A DNA stretch of 64,000 bases from an uncultured Prevotellaceae bacterium (GTDB lineage Bacteria > Bacteroidota > Bacteroidia > Bacteroidales > Bacteroidaceae), in NCBI GenBank assembly GCA_902780635.1, contig CACZGH010000001.1:62001-126000 (forward strand), written 5' to 3'. The position numbers and the translations under genes were made by a program. The stretch's first letter is position 1, and the number at the start of each line of letters is the position of its first letter. Shown piece by piece: positions 40,515 through 49,209 of this stretch. The notes below the pieces were generated by a model. The model searched no databases. It saw only the letters and a program-made list of their open reading frames with translations, and was not told the DNA's origin.

Positions 40515-43070
40515 ATGAGACGTATCATTTTTATCCTCTTCGCTTGCCTGCTGACTATAGCTATGCAAGCCCAGCGTGTCACGCACACCTACAACAATGT
40601 CTCGCTCTCAGACGCCCTGCGACAACTGAGTGAAGAGCAACATGACTACACCATCTATTTCCTCTACAACGAGCTGGAGGACTTCCGCGTCACCACCACT
40701 GTCAGGAACAAGACCCTGCCCGAGGCCATCAAGCAGTTGATAGGATTCTATCCCATCCGCATGACCGTCTCCGAAGAGAACAATGAGATCTTCGTGGAAT
40801 GTATCCAGAAGACAGACCGCAAGCTCACCGGCACCATCATCGACGAGAAAGGACAGCCCGTGCCTTATGCCAACATCACACTGCTATCGCCGAAAGACTC
40901 CACCCTACTCGCCGGCGGCGTATCCAACGACAGCGGCTACTTCGCCATCCCCTATGACCTGCCCACCGTCATCGCACGCATCACATACATCGGCTACAAG
41001 ACCGTGTGGCGACGCTGCGAGAGGCCACAGCAGGGAGCCATACAGATACAGCCCGAGACATACACCATCAATGGTGTCGTGGTAAAGGGTGAAATCCCAC
41101 AGTACAAGATGACTCAGGGCGGTATGACCGTCGAAGTGCAGCACTCCATCCTTCACGACGTGGGTACCGCCGACGACCTGCTATCGATGATGCCAATGGT
41201 GCAGGGGCGCGATGGCAAGTTTGAGGTGATGGCAAAGGGCGAGCCTGAGATATACATCAACAACAAGAAGGTGACCAATGCCAGCGAACTGAAACAGCTG
41301 AAGTCGGTCGACATCAAGAGCGTGGACATCATCACCGCTCCAGGAGCACAGTATAATGCCGAAGTGAATGCTGTCATTCGCATCAAGACATTGAAGACCC
41401 AGGGAGACGGATTGAGTCTGATGGCTACCAGCCAGACGTGGAAGAACAACAAATGGAACAACTACGATGACCTCACCTTGAAATACCGCACCGGTGGGCT
41501 GGAGGTTTTTTCTACGGTAGCACTCGACAATGGGCATTACAGCAACGATCAGGACCTCTATCAAGAACTGCATATCAAAAAAGACATCTACAATGTCGAT
41601 GCCGAGCTCCCCGTAAGGAGTAGTTGGACGGAGTTTCAATACCAGACAGGTATAAGTTATGACTTCAATACCGATCATTCTCTTGGACTGAGCTTCTCTT
41701 CACAGAAGATATTCTATGACAAGTTCAAATCTGACATGAAGCAGAACTATCTCAAGAATGGAGATTTCTATGGTGACGTCATTTTGAAAACAGATATCGA
41801 TGAGCTCGACAAACCTGTATGGGAACTGAACACCTATTATGTGGGAAAGGTGGGGAAATTAGACATCGACCTCAACGCGACGATGTTGCAACGCAAAACG
41901 GAGAGCCATCTCAACCAACTAGAGTACAGTAAAGAACTTGGTGACCGCACCATCACGTCCCTCAACAATGAAAATCGCAGAATGATGGCAGGAAAATTGG
42001 TGCTGGCTTATCCTGTTTGGAAAGGTGTCCTGAGTGGCGGAACGGAGGCTACAAGCACGAAGAGTTATGGTCGTAATGTCAACCAGGAAGACATCATACC
42101 AGAGGCCGACAACGAAATGAAGGAAAAGAATATTGCCGGATTTGCAGAATACCAAATGCAGTTGGGTGCATGGCGCATCAATGCAGGACTGAGATATGAG
42201 AACGTATCGGCAGACTACTACTCGTTTGACGAATGGCAGCAGGAGCCCAGCCGAACCTATAACGATTGGTTCCCCAATCTGTCAGTAGCTTGGCAGAAGG
42301 GAAAGTGGAGCGCGCAGTTGGGCTATAGCAAGCGTATCACTCGTCCGCCCTACCGCATGCTGGAATCTATCATCGTCTATGACAGCCGGATGTTTTATGA
42401 GGGGGGAAACCCGCTGCTACGTCCATCGGTACGTCAGAGCATCGACTTCAACCTGACCTATTCTTGGTTGAACTTCATGGCAGGATTTACACGTGAGAAT
42501 GATCTCTTCACCCATATAGGCAGGGTCTATGACGAAGAGAAGGAGATAGCCATCTTCCAGCCTGTCAACTTCGACCATCAGGATCGCGTCTATGCCACCC
42601 TCGTCGCCTCGCCGAAGTTCGGATTTTGGCAACCCACGGCCACGTTGCACTACTATCAGCAGATGTTTGATGCAGAAGCCTATGGTGCACCCAAGAAACT
42701 TGACAAGCCTGAATTCAGTTTTAGTCTGAAAAACTGGTTGGTCTTCAATTCCACAACAAAAGCTTTGGTGGATATCAGCTATACCGGCAGCAACCACTGG
42801 GGATTCATGTATCGCGGCAGCAATTTCATGGTGAATGTCCGACTGCAAAAGAGTTTCTTGAACGGACAGTTGACGGGTACTCTTTATGCAAACGATATAT
42901 TCCGCACTTCAAGTAACGATGTGACCACCTACTATAATATAGGCAAAACCGCACAAAAAATCTATACCTATTCGCAGTGCGTAGGCCTGACTCTTAGCTA
43001 TAACTTCAACGTCACCCGCTCGAAGTACCGTGGTACTGGTGCCGGCAACGAAGAGAGAAACCGGCTCTGA
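40515..43070 (+). CDS. TonB-dependent-receptor-like outer-membrane protein with STN signalling domain
   Basis: 851 residues. Signal peptide 1-18 (ends MQAQ), STN-type domain about 20-95 (VSLSDALRQLSEEQHDYTIY ... EAIKQLIGFYPIRM), carboxypeptidase-like beta-sandwich about 97-185 (LTGTIIDEKGQPVPYANITL), plug-like region with DDLLSMMPMVQGRDGKF and VDIITAPGAQYNAEVNAVIR, and a barrel of the 'outer membrane beta-barrel family 3' type ending YNFNVTRSKYRGTG. No SusD-like partner. The STN-like domain may meet the DUF4974 domain of the anti-sigma factor in the periplasm. Ligand unknown. Confidence 0.88.
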   Translation: MRRIIFILFACLLTIAMQAQRVTHTYNNVSLSDALRQLSEEQHDYTIYFLYNELEDFRVTTTVRNKTLPEAIKQLIGFYPIRMTVSEENNEIFVECIQKTDRKLTGTIIDEKGQPVPYANITLLSPKDSTLLAGGVSNDSGYFAIPYDLPTVIARITYIGYKTVWRRCERPQQGAIQIQPETYTINGVVVKGEIPQYKMTQGGMTVEVQHSILHDVGTADDLLSMMPMVQGRDGKFEVMAKGEPEIYINNKKVTNASELKQLKSVDIKSVDIITAPGAQYNAEVNAVIRIKTLKTQGDGLSLMATSQTWKNNKWNNYDDLTLKYRTGGLEVFSTVALDNGHYSNDQDLYQELHIKKDIYNVDAELPVRSSWTEFQYQTGISYDFNTDHSLGLSFSSQKIFYDKFKSDMKQNYLKNGDFYGDVILKTDIDELDKPVWELNTYYVGKVGKLDIDLNATMLQRKTESHLNQLEYSKELGDRTITSLNNENRRMMAGKLVLAYPVWKGVLSGGTEATSTKSYGRNVNQEDIIPEADNEMKEKNIAGFAEYQMQLGAWRINAGLRYENVSADYYSFDEWQQEPSRTYNDWFPNLSVAWQKGKWSAQLGYSKRITRPPYRMLESIIVYDSRMFYEGGNPLLRPSVRQSIDFNLTYSWLNFMAGFTRENDLFTHIGRVYDEEKEIAIFQPVNFDHQDRVYATLVASPKFGFWQPTATLHYYQQMFDAEAYGAPKKLDKPEFSFSLKNWLVFNSTTKALVDISYTGSNHWGFMYRGSNFMVNVRLQKSFLNGQLTGTLYANDIFRTSSNDVTTYYNIGKTAQKIYTYSQCVGLTLSYNFNVTRSKYRGTGAGNEERNRL

Positions 43071-43089
43071 CTCTATTTCGGCGCTTTGT

Positions 43090-43121
43090 TTTGGATAGTT
43101 GGAAACAAATACCTATATTTG
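43090..43121 (+). promoter_or_regulatory. Promoter of the alpha/beta hydrolase gene
   Basis: TTTG 43090-43093 and TATATTTG 43114-43121, 20 bp apart, 28 bp before the ATG. Confidence 0.8.
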
Positions 43122-43148
43122 CAGTAAAATTTCAAAAATAGAAGCATT

Positions 43149-44411
43149 ATGAAAAAATTTGGTGTCATCTTGCTGCTCATGGTTATGGCCTTGACCGGGC
43201 AAGCACAAGTACAGTCTACCTCAGAACTGGTCGGGTCATGGTCGGGACAACTCAAAGTCGGTGCCTTTTCGCTGACCATTGTGTTGAACATCGAGCAGGC
43301 CGACGGTTATGTGACCGTATCTCTCGACAGCCCCGATCAAGGCGCCAGAGGTATTGGTGCCTATAAGGAATATTTGTCGGACGACTCGCTGGCCATCAAA
43401 GTGGTTCCTATCGGTGCCAATTACCAAGCAAAACTGAAGGAAGGAGAACTGGATGGTACATTCTCACAAAACGGCATGTCGTTTGCACTCGTTTTGAAAA
43501 GGACAGAGAAGGGTGCGACAGAAGTCAAGCATCCACAACTGCCCCAGCCTCCTTTTCCCTACGAGACAGAGGAAGTGACCTTCAGAAATGTGGCCGATGG
43601 TGCAACGTTGGCTGGCACTATCACCTATCCTGTGGGTTACAACAAGAAATCGAAAAAGAAACCAGTCGTGGCACTGCTCGTCACGGGCAGCGGTCAGCAG
43701 AACCGCAACGAGGACCTACTGGGCCATTCGCCCTTCTTTGTGATAGCCGACTATCTGGCCCGTCAGGGTATCGCCACCTTGCGTTACGACGACCGTGCCA
43801 CAGGAAAGTCTGTCGGTGGTGATGTGACGAATGCCACATCTGAGGACTTCATGCGGGATGCCACTTCTGGGATTGACTTCCTGCGCCAAACGAAATCTTT
43901 CAGCAAGGTGGGTTGTCTCGGTCATAGTGAGGGTGGATTGATAGCATTCATGCTCGGATCACGCAAGAAGACGGATTTCATCGTTTCGCTGGCGGGACCA
44001 GGCGTGAAAGGCGACACTCTGTTGGTAGAACAGAACAATCGCATCATGAAACTGTCGGGTATGCCCGCACTAATGACAGTAGAGATACTTCGTCAGGATG
44101 ATGAGGTGAAGCGAACTCCCTGGTTGCAATGGTTTGTCAATTACGACCCGTCGGATGATATCCGCAAGACTCGCTGTCCTGTCTTCGCACTCAACGGCGA
44201 CAACGACTGCCAGGTCATTTCCTCACAAAACCTGACTGCCATCAAGAGTCTTTTGCCCAAGTCAAAAAAGAACCTGACCAAGGAATACCCATCGCTCAAC
44301 CATCTTTTCCAGCACAGCACCACCGGTCTCCCCCTTGAGTATAGAAACATCGAAGAAACCATATCCCCCGAAGTCCTCAGCGACATAGCCACATGGATAA
44401 AAGGGCTGTAA
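43149..44411 (+). CDS. Exported alpha/beta hydrolase
   Basis: 420 residues. Signal peptide 1-20 (ends GQAQ), N-terminal beta-barrel-like domain about 24-120 (lipocalin/DUF3887-like: LVGSWSGQLKVGAFSL), then alpha/beta hydrolase 140-420. Nucleophile Ser260 in GCLGHSEGG, oxyanion region LLVTGSGQQNRNED, Asp in ALNGDNDCQV and His in YPSLNHLFQH. Typical of Bacteroidota serine esterases/aminopeptidases with unknown substrate. Own promoter and terminator, so monocistronic. Confidence 0.88.
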   Translation: MKKFGVILLLMVMALTGQAQVQSTSELVGSWSGQLKVGAFSLTIVLNIEQADGYVTVSLDSPDQGARGIGAYKEYLSDDSLAIKVVPIGANYQAKLKEGELDGTFSQNGMSFALVLKRTEKGATEVKHPQLPQPPFPYETEEVTFRNVADGATLAGTITYPVGYNKKSKKKPVVALLVTGSGQQNRNEDLLGHSPFFVIADYLARQGIATLRYDDRATGKSVGGDVTNATSEDFMRDATSGIDFLRQTKSFSKVGCLGHSEGGLIAFMLGSRKKTDFIVSLAGPGVKGDTLLVEQNNRIMKLSGMPALMTVEILRQDDEVKRTPWLQWFVNYDPSDDIRKTRCPVFALNGDNDCQVISSQNLTAIKSLLPKSKKNLTKEYPSLNHLFQHSTTGLPLEYRNIEETISPEVLSDIATWIKGL

Positions 44412-44422
44412 ACATTTATTGA

Positions 44423-44450
44423 AACGCAGGGACTCATCCCTGCGTTTTTT
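44423..44450 (+). terminator. Rho-independent terminator after the alpha/beta hydrolase gene
   Basis: AACGCAGGGA-CTCA-TCCCTGCGTT followed by TTTTT. Confidence 0.92.
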
Positions 44451-44519
44451 TAGTCACAATGGTCTAGGTATCTGTTCAAACAACTCATTTTTAAACCAAT
44501 CATGCTTTTGAACGTCAAA

Positions 44520-44543
44520 GATAAAGATAGAAATATCTTTATC
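44520..44543 (+). promoter_or_regulatory. Perfect palindrome upstream of the carboxylesterase gene (possible operator)
   Basis: GATAAAGATA-GAAA-TATCTTTATC, 10-bp arms, ending 26 bp before the ATG at 44570. A/T-rich and without a following T-run, so it looks like an operator rather than a terminator. The regulator is not known. Confidence 0.5.
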
Positions 44544-44569
44544 AACTTTCAATTATCTTATCACCACTT

Positions 44570-46081
44570 ATGAAAAAACTATTTTTGCCTCTTCTGCTCA
44601 TGGTAGCAGTGTCTGCGTATTCTGCAGAAAACCCCGTGTTAACTATAGAAGGAGGTCAGGTTCAAGGCGTGTTGGCCGACGACCATCCTGATGTGTTCGT
44701 CTATCGCGGCATTCCCTATGCAGCACCTCCCATCAAGGACTTGCGTTGGAAAGAACCACAGCCCGTCGTGCCCTGGAAGGGCGTTAAGATCTGCGATACC
44801 TTCGGTCATCCAAGCTATCAAGCCATTCAGTATCCAGGTGGCTATTTCACGGAGTGGGGCTATGGCAAAGAAGCTCCCTACAGCGAGGATTGCCTGTATC
44901 TGAACGTATGGACGAAAGCGCCCGGAAAAATCAACAAGAAGCTCCCTGTGGCTCTTTGGATTCATGGTGGCGGTTATCGTGAGGGCTGGGGATCAGAACC
45001 AGAGTTCGATGGTCAAGAATGGGGTGCCAAGGATGTGGTGCTCGTCTCCATCAACTACCGTCTCGGTGTGTTCGGATTCCTCGTTCACCCTGCCCTGACT
45101 GAGGAGAGTCCGCATCATGTGTCAGGCAACTATGGTATCCTCGACCAGATAGAGGCTTTGAAATGGATCAAGAAGAACATTGCGCAGTTTGGTGGTGATC
45201 CGGACAATGTGACAATCTTCGGACAGAGTGCGGGTGGTGGCAGCGTGCGCACCCTTTGCGAGAGTCCTCTGGCCCGTGGACTGTTCCACAAGGCAGTGAT
45301 CATGAGTGCCCAGGGCCTTTCCATTCCCGATGCTAATGGCAATATGATAGGTGCCCGCTACAGTGGCGGCACTTTTGCAGATGCTGAGGCCAATGCCAAG
45401 AAAGTCTTCGATTGGGCAGGACTGACCGATCTGCAGAAGATGCGTCAGGCTTCCACAGAAACCATCTTCGCCCTTAATACGCTCTACTATCAAATCAATG
45501 ATGACGGCCAAGGAGGCGGCATGCCGTTTATGCGCAGGGGACTACCTTTCATGCCGATGATCGATGGTTATGTCAGCGAGAAGAGTTTCGATGATGCCAC
45601 ACGTGGTGGCACACTGGCCGACGTTCCTTATATGATTGGTTTCACACTCAATGATATGGGCAATATGGCTCCTAATATCGCCGAGTTCTGCAAGGTTCGT
45701 GAACAGAAGGGCGGCAAGGCATGGGCTTATCAGTTTGCCCGTCCGCTGCCGGATGACGGCTCTCATCCAGAAGTGACGGCACGTCTCAAGGGAGCCTTCC
45801 ATTCATCTGACCTCTGGTTTGTCTTCAAGTCACTCAAACATTGCTGGCGTCCTTGGACGAAAGGCGACTGGGACCTGTCTGAAAAGATGCTTACCGCATG
45901 GACCAACTTTGCCAAATACAGTGATCCTAACGGACCTAAAGGCGGCGCATGGGCTCCCTGTACCGAGAAGAATCCGAAGTTCATGGTGTTCAAACTCAAT
46001 GACAAGGATGTGGAAGCCTCTGTCTTCGGTGAGCCAGAGAAAGCGCCTCAGCAGGGCTTTGGCGGTTTCGGCAGAAGGTAA
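44570..46081 (+). CDS. Exported type-B carboxylesterase
   Basis: 503 residues. Signal peptide 1-19 (ends SAYSA). Family motifs: EDCLYLNVWTKAP, oxyanion hole ALWIHGGGYREGWG, nucleophile Ser220 in FGQSAGGGS, and LGVFGFLVHPAL. His of the triad probably in FHSSDLWFVF. The C-terminus is Gly/Phe-rich (QGFGGFGRR). Acts on carboxylic esters in the periplasm; in Bacteroidota such enzymes often deacylate plant or drug esters. Confidence 0.9.
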   Translation: MKKLFLPLLLMVAVSAYSAENPVLTIEGGQVQGVLADDHPDVFVYRGIPYAAPPIKDLRWKEPQPVVPWKGVKICDTFGHPSYQAIQYPGGYFTEWGYGKEAPYSEDCLYLNVWTKAPGKINKKLPVALWIHGGGYREGWGSEPEFDGQEWGAKDVVLVSINYRLGVFGFLVHPALTEESPHHVSGNYGILDQIEALKWIKKNIAQFGGDPDNVTIFGQSAGGGSVRTLCESPLARGLFHKAVIMSAQGLSIPDANGNMIGARYSGGTFADAEANAKKVFDWAGLTDLQKMRQASTETIFALNTLYYQINDDGQGGGMPFMRRGLPFMPMIDGYVSEKSFDDATRGGTLADVPYMIGFTLNDMGNMAPNIAEFCKVREQKGGKAWAYQFARPLPDDGSHPEVTARLKGAFHSSDLWFVFKSLKHCWRPWTKGDWDLSEKMLTAWTNFAKYSDPNGPKGGAWAPCTEKNPKFMVFKLNDKDVEASVFGEPEKAPQQGFGGFGRR

Positions 46082-46089
46082 TTCATTTC

Positions 46090-46133
46090 ATCCCCACTCC
46101 CTCAGTATGTAGAAGGAAGTGGGGATTTTCTTT
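46090..46133 (+). terminator. Rho-independent terminator after the carboxylesterase gene
   Basis: ATCCCCACT (46090-46098) pairs with AGTGGGGAT (46118-46126), extended by CCCTC/GAAGG-type inner pairing, followed by TTTCTTTT. Confidence 0.85.
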
Positions 46134-46151
46134 TCAAAAGGATTGTCATAG

Positions 46152-47174
46152 TTGACAGGAAGATCGCATTGTAATAGTAGTAGACGAAGAGTTTTGACAC
46201 GCGAAGAAGCCATAGCAGCAGGCATGGAGGTGCACGATATACAGCACTCGATGAAGAGACGCACACCATGGCACAACTATCAACGCAAGGGAACGTATAT
46301 GCTGACCCTTGTGGTGAAGGAGCGCATGGCATTATTGGGTACGTTGAAAGGATGTTTGGAGGGTGAGGTAGCTCCTTATGTGGAATACTCTGCCCTTGGA
46401 AGGGCTATTGTTCAAGAAGAGCAGAAGAAAATCAATCGCTATTACCCACAGGTGGAGGTTTGGAAACTATGTGTGATGCCTGACCATTTACACATGATTG
46501 TAAGGGTCAATGAGGACATGGGAGAAGGTAAGCATCTTGGGAAAGTAGTGGCAGGATTCAAATCGGGATGCAACATAGCCTATTGGAAAATATTCAACAT
46601 GAACGAACCACCAAGACAAGGTTTGTTCGAGAAAGGCTACTGCGACAAGATTCTCATGCACGAGGGACAATTGGACAACTGGAAGCACTATCTTGATGAC
46701 AATCCTCGCCGATTGATGATGAAACGCCAGAACCCAGAGCTATTTACCATACTCACAGGTATGGAGGTGGCAGGTGAGCAATGCCAAGTGGTAGGAAATA
46801 GATTCTTGTTGAATATTCCCGACAAGATGGCAGTTATCGTGCATAGACGCTATACAGACGAGGAAAACGCCCGACTGAGAGAAGAATGGCTAGCATGTGG
46901 TGAACGTGGTGGCGTGCTTGTCAGTGCTGCCATCTCGCAAAAGGAAAAAGAGGTATTGCGAGAAGCAATGAGCCGAGGTTACAGCATCATCCTGCTTAGG
47001 GAAAATGGCTTCCCGAAGCTGTACAAGCCCTCTGGTGAGGCTTTTGATGCTTGTGCCAAAGGATTGCTGTTGCAGGTTAGCCCTTGGGCGTATCATCATG
47101 AGAAAAGGGTGATAACAAGGGCGCAATGCCTCCACTTAAATGCAATGGCGGAAAGGATAGCTGGAGATGGGTAG
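46152..47174 (+). mobile_element. REP-associated tyrosine transposase (RAYT, Y1/IS200-like) with extra C-terminal domain
   Basis: Coding frame of 340 codons beginning TTG 46152; a start at TTG about 46194 or ATG 46224 is also possible. HUH motif at CVMPDHLHMIV (about 107-116) and candidate catalytic tyrosines in GYCDKIL (163) and NWKHYLDDNPRR (180), the Y1 transposase pattern. Residues about 200-340 are an additional Rossmann-like domain with GGVLVSAAISQKEKEVLREA and RENGFPKLYKPSGEAFDAC. No terminal inverted repeats; instead a REP palindrome lies 12 bp after the stop, as in RAYT elements, which are domesticated transposases that work on REP hairpins. A decayed 3' copy with the same palindrome is at 6965-7047. 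Confidence 0.88.
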
Positions 47175-47186
47175 GATGACTGCTAT

Positions 47187-47304
47187 CCAAGCGGCAAAAC
47201 CGCTTGGAACGGTGGTGACATGGCTAGCGCAGGGATGTGGGGGCATGGCTAGTGCGGAGATGTGGGGGCATGGCTAGTGCGGAGATGTGGGGGCATGGCT
47301 AGTG
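47187..47304 (+). repeat. REP palindrome and 25-bp minisatellite downstream of the RAYT gene
   Basis: CCAAGCGG-CAAAA-CCGCTTGG at 47187-47207 is identical to the palindrome at 7027-7047. It is followed by about 3.5 copies of a 25-bp unit starting ATGTGGGGGCATGGCTAGTG at 47235, 47260 and 47285, with a degenerate first copy at 47214. Confidence 0.9.
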
Positions 47305-47589
47305 TCCACGTCAGTTATGCTGACGGTCTATTCAGACTCCAAGCAAGCGATTAAGCATGCTCCTGCTTTAGAATAAGAGCTGAAATATACAAGTGAAAGT
47401 GAAAAAAGAAAAACCAAAAGGCAAGTGTTTACGCATTTTTTACTAAATTTGCCATGCAAAGTTGAAAGGTGATTCACTTGTTTCTGCACCACTAAGGTAA
47501 GTGAGCGCTCAGCCGTAACAGCTCTGCTCCACAGGAAACAAACGGAATGCAAAGATAGACAAAATAGTAAAAAATGGGAGAGAAATAGT
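47305..47589. other. Non-coding stretch with facing promoter-like boxes and a GC-richer island
   Basis: No credible gene. A forward -7 box TAAATTTG (47444-47451) and a reverse -7 box TATCTTTG (47557-47550) both point into the 100-bp segment between them. That segment contains TTGTTTCTG near 47479 and CAGGAAACAA near 47533, able to pair around a GC-richer centre (GAGCGCTC is self-complementary). It could be a small RNA or the remnant of an insertion sequence. An open frame on the minus strand crosses this region but is compositionally biased and not convincing. Confidence 0.35.
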
Positions 47590-47772
47590 ATGGATGCCAT
47601 CACCACTTTTTTGAAAGAGAACTTCGATCTGATATGCCTCCTGGTTGGACTGGTAGGTGTCATCGTTAGCATCCTGTCAGTGATAGATGAGGTGAGAAAA
47701 AGAAAAAAGGGGAAAAAGGAGGATAAAGGGAAAAAGGAGGATAAAAGGAAAGAAAAAAAAGGAAAAAAATGA
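47590..47772 (+). CDS. Small membrane protein with Lys-rich tail
   Basis: 60 residues. MDAITTFLKENFDLICLLVG then LVGVIVSILSVIDEVRK gives one membrane helix (about 13-32), followed by a 25-residue tail of KKGK/KEDK/RKEK repeats. The tail corresponds to the first part of a polypurine tract, so its length probably varies between strains. The N-terminal half looks like a real small membrane protein; no family assigned. It is followed after 193 bp by a lipoprotein gene. Confidence 0.5.
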   Translation: MDAITTFLKENFDLICLLVGLVGVIVSILSVIDEVRKRKKGKKEDKGKKEDKRKEKKGKK

Positions 47773-47880
47773 AAGGGGAAAAATGAAAGGAAAAAAAGGA
47801 AAGGAAAAAAGGAAAGGAAAAAAGGAAAAAAGGAAAGGGATAATAAAGGGATAATAAGGGGGGAAAATAAGATGATGGGG
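47691..47880 (+). repeat. 190-bp nearly pure polypurine tract
   Basis: Between 47691 and 47880 the plus strand is almost only A and G, in irregular GGAAAAAA/GGATAAA/GGAAAGG units; the few exceptions are T. Begins inside the 60-residue gene and continues through its stop to the intergenic region. Confidence 0.9.
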
Positions 47881-47965
47881 ATAAAATAGCATACATTTTG
47901 AATGGAGGGTGATGCAAGGATTGCAGTTCGTCGACGTTTAATGAATAAATCCAAAGCATCATTAT

Positions 47966-49102
47966 ATGAAAATAGCATCATCTACCATTATCAAAATGTG
48001 CTTCGTGGTATTATGGTCCATCACTGCCACCTCCTGCGCCACGCTTTTTTCTGGTTTAAAAGCCGATATTTTCATTGATGGCGACATTGATGAGCCTGTG
48101 ACCATCAGCAGCAGTGCGGCAACGTATGAGGATGTCACACTTCCCACAGTGGTCGAGGTGAAGCGCCGCCAACTTAACGGACAACATATCCAAATCAGTT
48201 CGGAGCACCATACGTTCGACGACATTGTGTTAGAGAAAACGCTCAATGAGTGGGCATTGATCGGCGCTTTAACGTACGGAGTCCCTTTGTGCATAGATTT
48301 GCTCACAAATGCTGTAAGCAAGCCCAAATACAACCAGTTTCTTATCACGCCCTTAGAAAGCATCGCGGCAGCGGATTCGCTGGACGTCACCCTTCCCCGA
48401 TCTGTTGTCCCATCATCCGCCCTTGATTTTACCACCAAAAACCGTCTCAGGTCACAACGATGGTATGAGAAATATCCAAGGCATGAAATCAATGTCACTT
48501 TGGGAATCGGTCATCATCAAGCAGACCATCTTTCAAAACAATTTGTTGATGACATCTTACCAAACTATCACATGGAAGAAGAAGTGGCTGAAGAATGCGG
48601 TATCTACATAGATACACATCTCACAAGAAAAATAGAATATCACTATCGTCTCAACAGGAAATGGGATGTAGGGGCATTGTTAGCATGGGGCATCTCTTCC
48701 GATGACTACACCGATGAGTATTATTACATGAATGTACAACACAAAGACGACTTCCCTGGCTTCTATAACAAAGGGAGCCATGAAAGTAAGAGTTTCACCT
48801 TTGCCCCATCGATCAGATATTCATGGTATGAGATGGGAGCCTGCCGTATCTACTCTCGTGCTGCATTGGGAATCATGCGCGACCATCTTACTTTTGACAT
48901 GAACCAGTGGATACAAAACGGCCCAACCACCTCATATAGTTATAAAGAAACAGAAAAACACTTCGAAAAAACGAAATGGCGCATGGCCTACCAGCTGTCT
49001 CCCCTTGGCATGAGTGTTGGTGCTGGTCCTGTGAGATTGCTCGCCGAACTGGGCTACGGATGCCTCGGAGTATTCAACATCGGTCTTGGCATCTGCTTTT
49101 AG
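47966..49102 (+). CDS. Lipoprotein with C-terminal beta-barrel-like region, unknown function
   Basis: 378 residues. Lipobox WSITATSCAT (lipidated Cys about 24), followed by LFSGLKADIFIDGDIDEP, resembling the PEGA-like start common in Bacteroidota lipoproteins; a hydrophobic segment at about 92-112 (EWALIGALTYGVPLCIDLL) and a second half (about 175-378) of alternating aromatic strands ending LGVFNIGLGICF, typical of an outer-membrane barrel. Function unknown. An inverted repeat follows the stop. Confidence 0.7.
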   Translation: MKIASSTIIKMCFVVLWSITATSCATLFSGLKADIFIDGDIDEPVTISSSAATYEDVTLPTVVEVKRRQLNGQHIQISSEHHTFDDIVLEKTLNEWALIGALTYGVPLCIDLLTNAVSKPKYNQFLITPLESIAAADSLDVTLPRSVVPSSALDFTTKNRLRSQRWYEKYPRHEINVTLGIGHHQADHLSKQFVDDILPNYHMEEEVAEECGIYIDTHLTRKIEYHYRLNRKWDVGALLAWGISSDDYTDEYYYMNVQHKDDFPGFYNKGSHESKSFTFAPSIRYSWYEMGACRIYSRAALGIMRDHLTFDMNQWIQNGPTTSYSYKETEKHFEKTKWRMAYQLSPLGMSVGAGPVRLLAELGYGCLGVFNIGLGICF

Positions 49103-49117
49103 GATGCTACAAAATGG

Positions 49118-49163
49118 CGGTTCGAATTTCGCGCTGTTTTACTAAGCCACGAAATTCGAACCG
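49118..49163. repeat. Perfect 14-bp inverted repeat between convergent genes
   Basis: CGGTTCGAATTTCG (49118-49131) and CGAAATTCGAACCG (49150-49163), 18-bp loop. No T-run follows on either strand. Could be a bidirectional intrinsic stop of weak type or a protein-binding site. Confidence 0.7.
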
Positions 49164-49209
49164 GAAATATTAATAGAAGTATCGCCCCAAGCGAAAGCTC
49201 TTCTGATGA

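Noticed and set aside
47328-47981. 217-codon minus-strand frame rich in Phe, Leu, Ser and Pro
   Set aside because: Most of it is the complement of the polypurine tract; no believable protein features.
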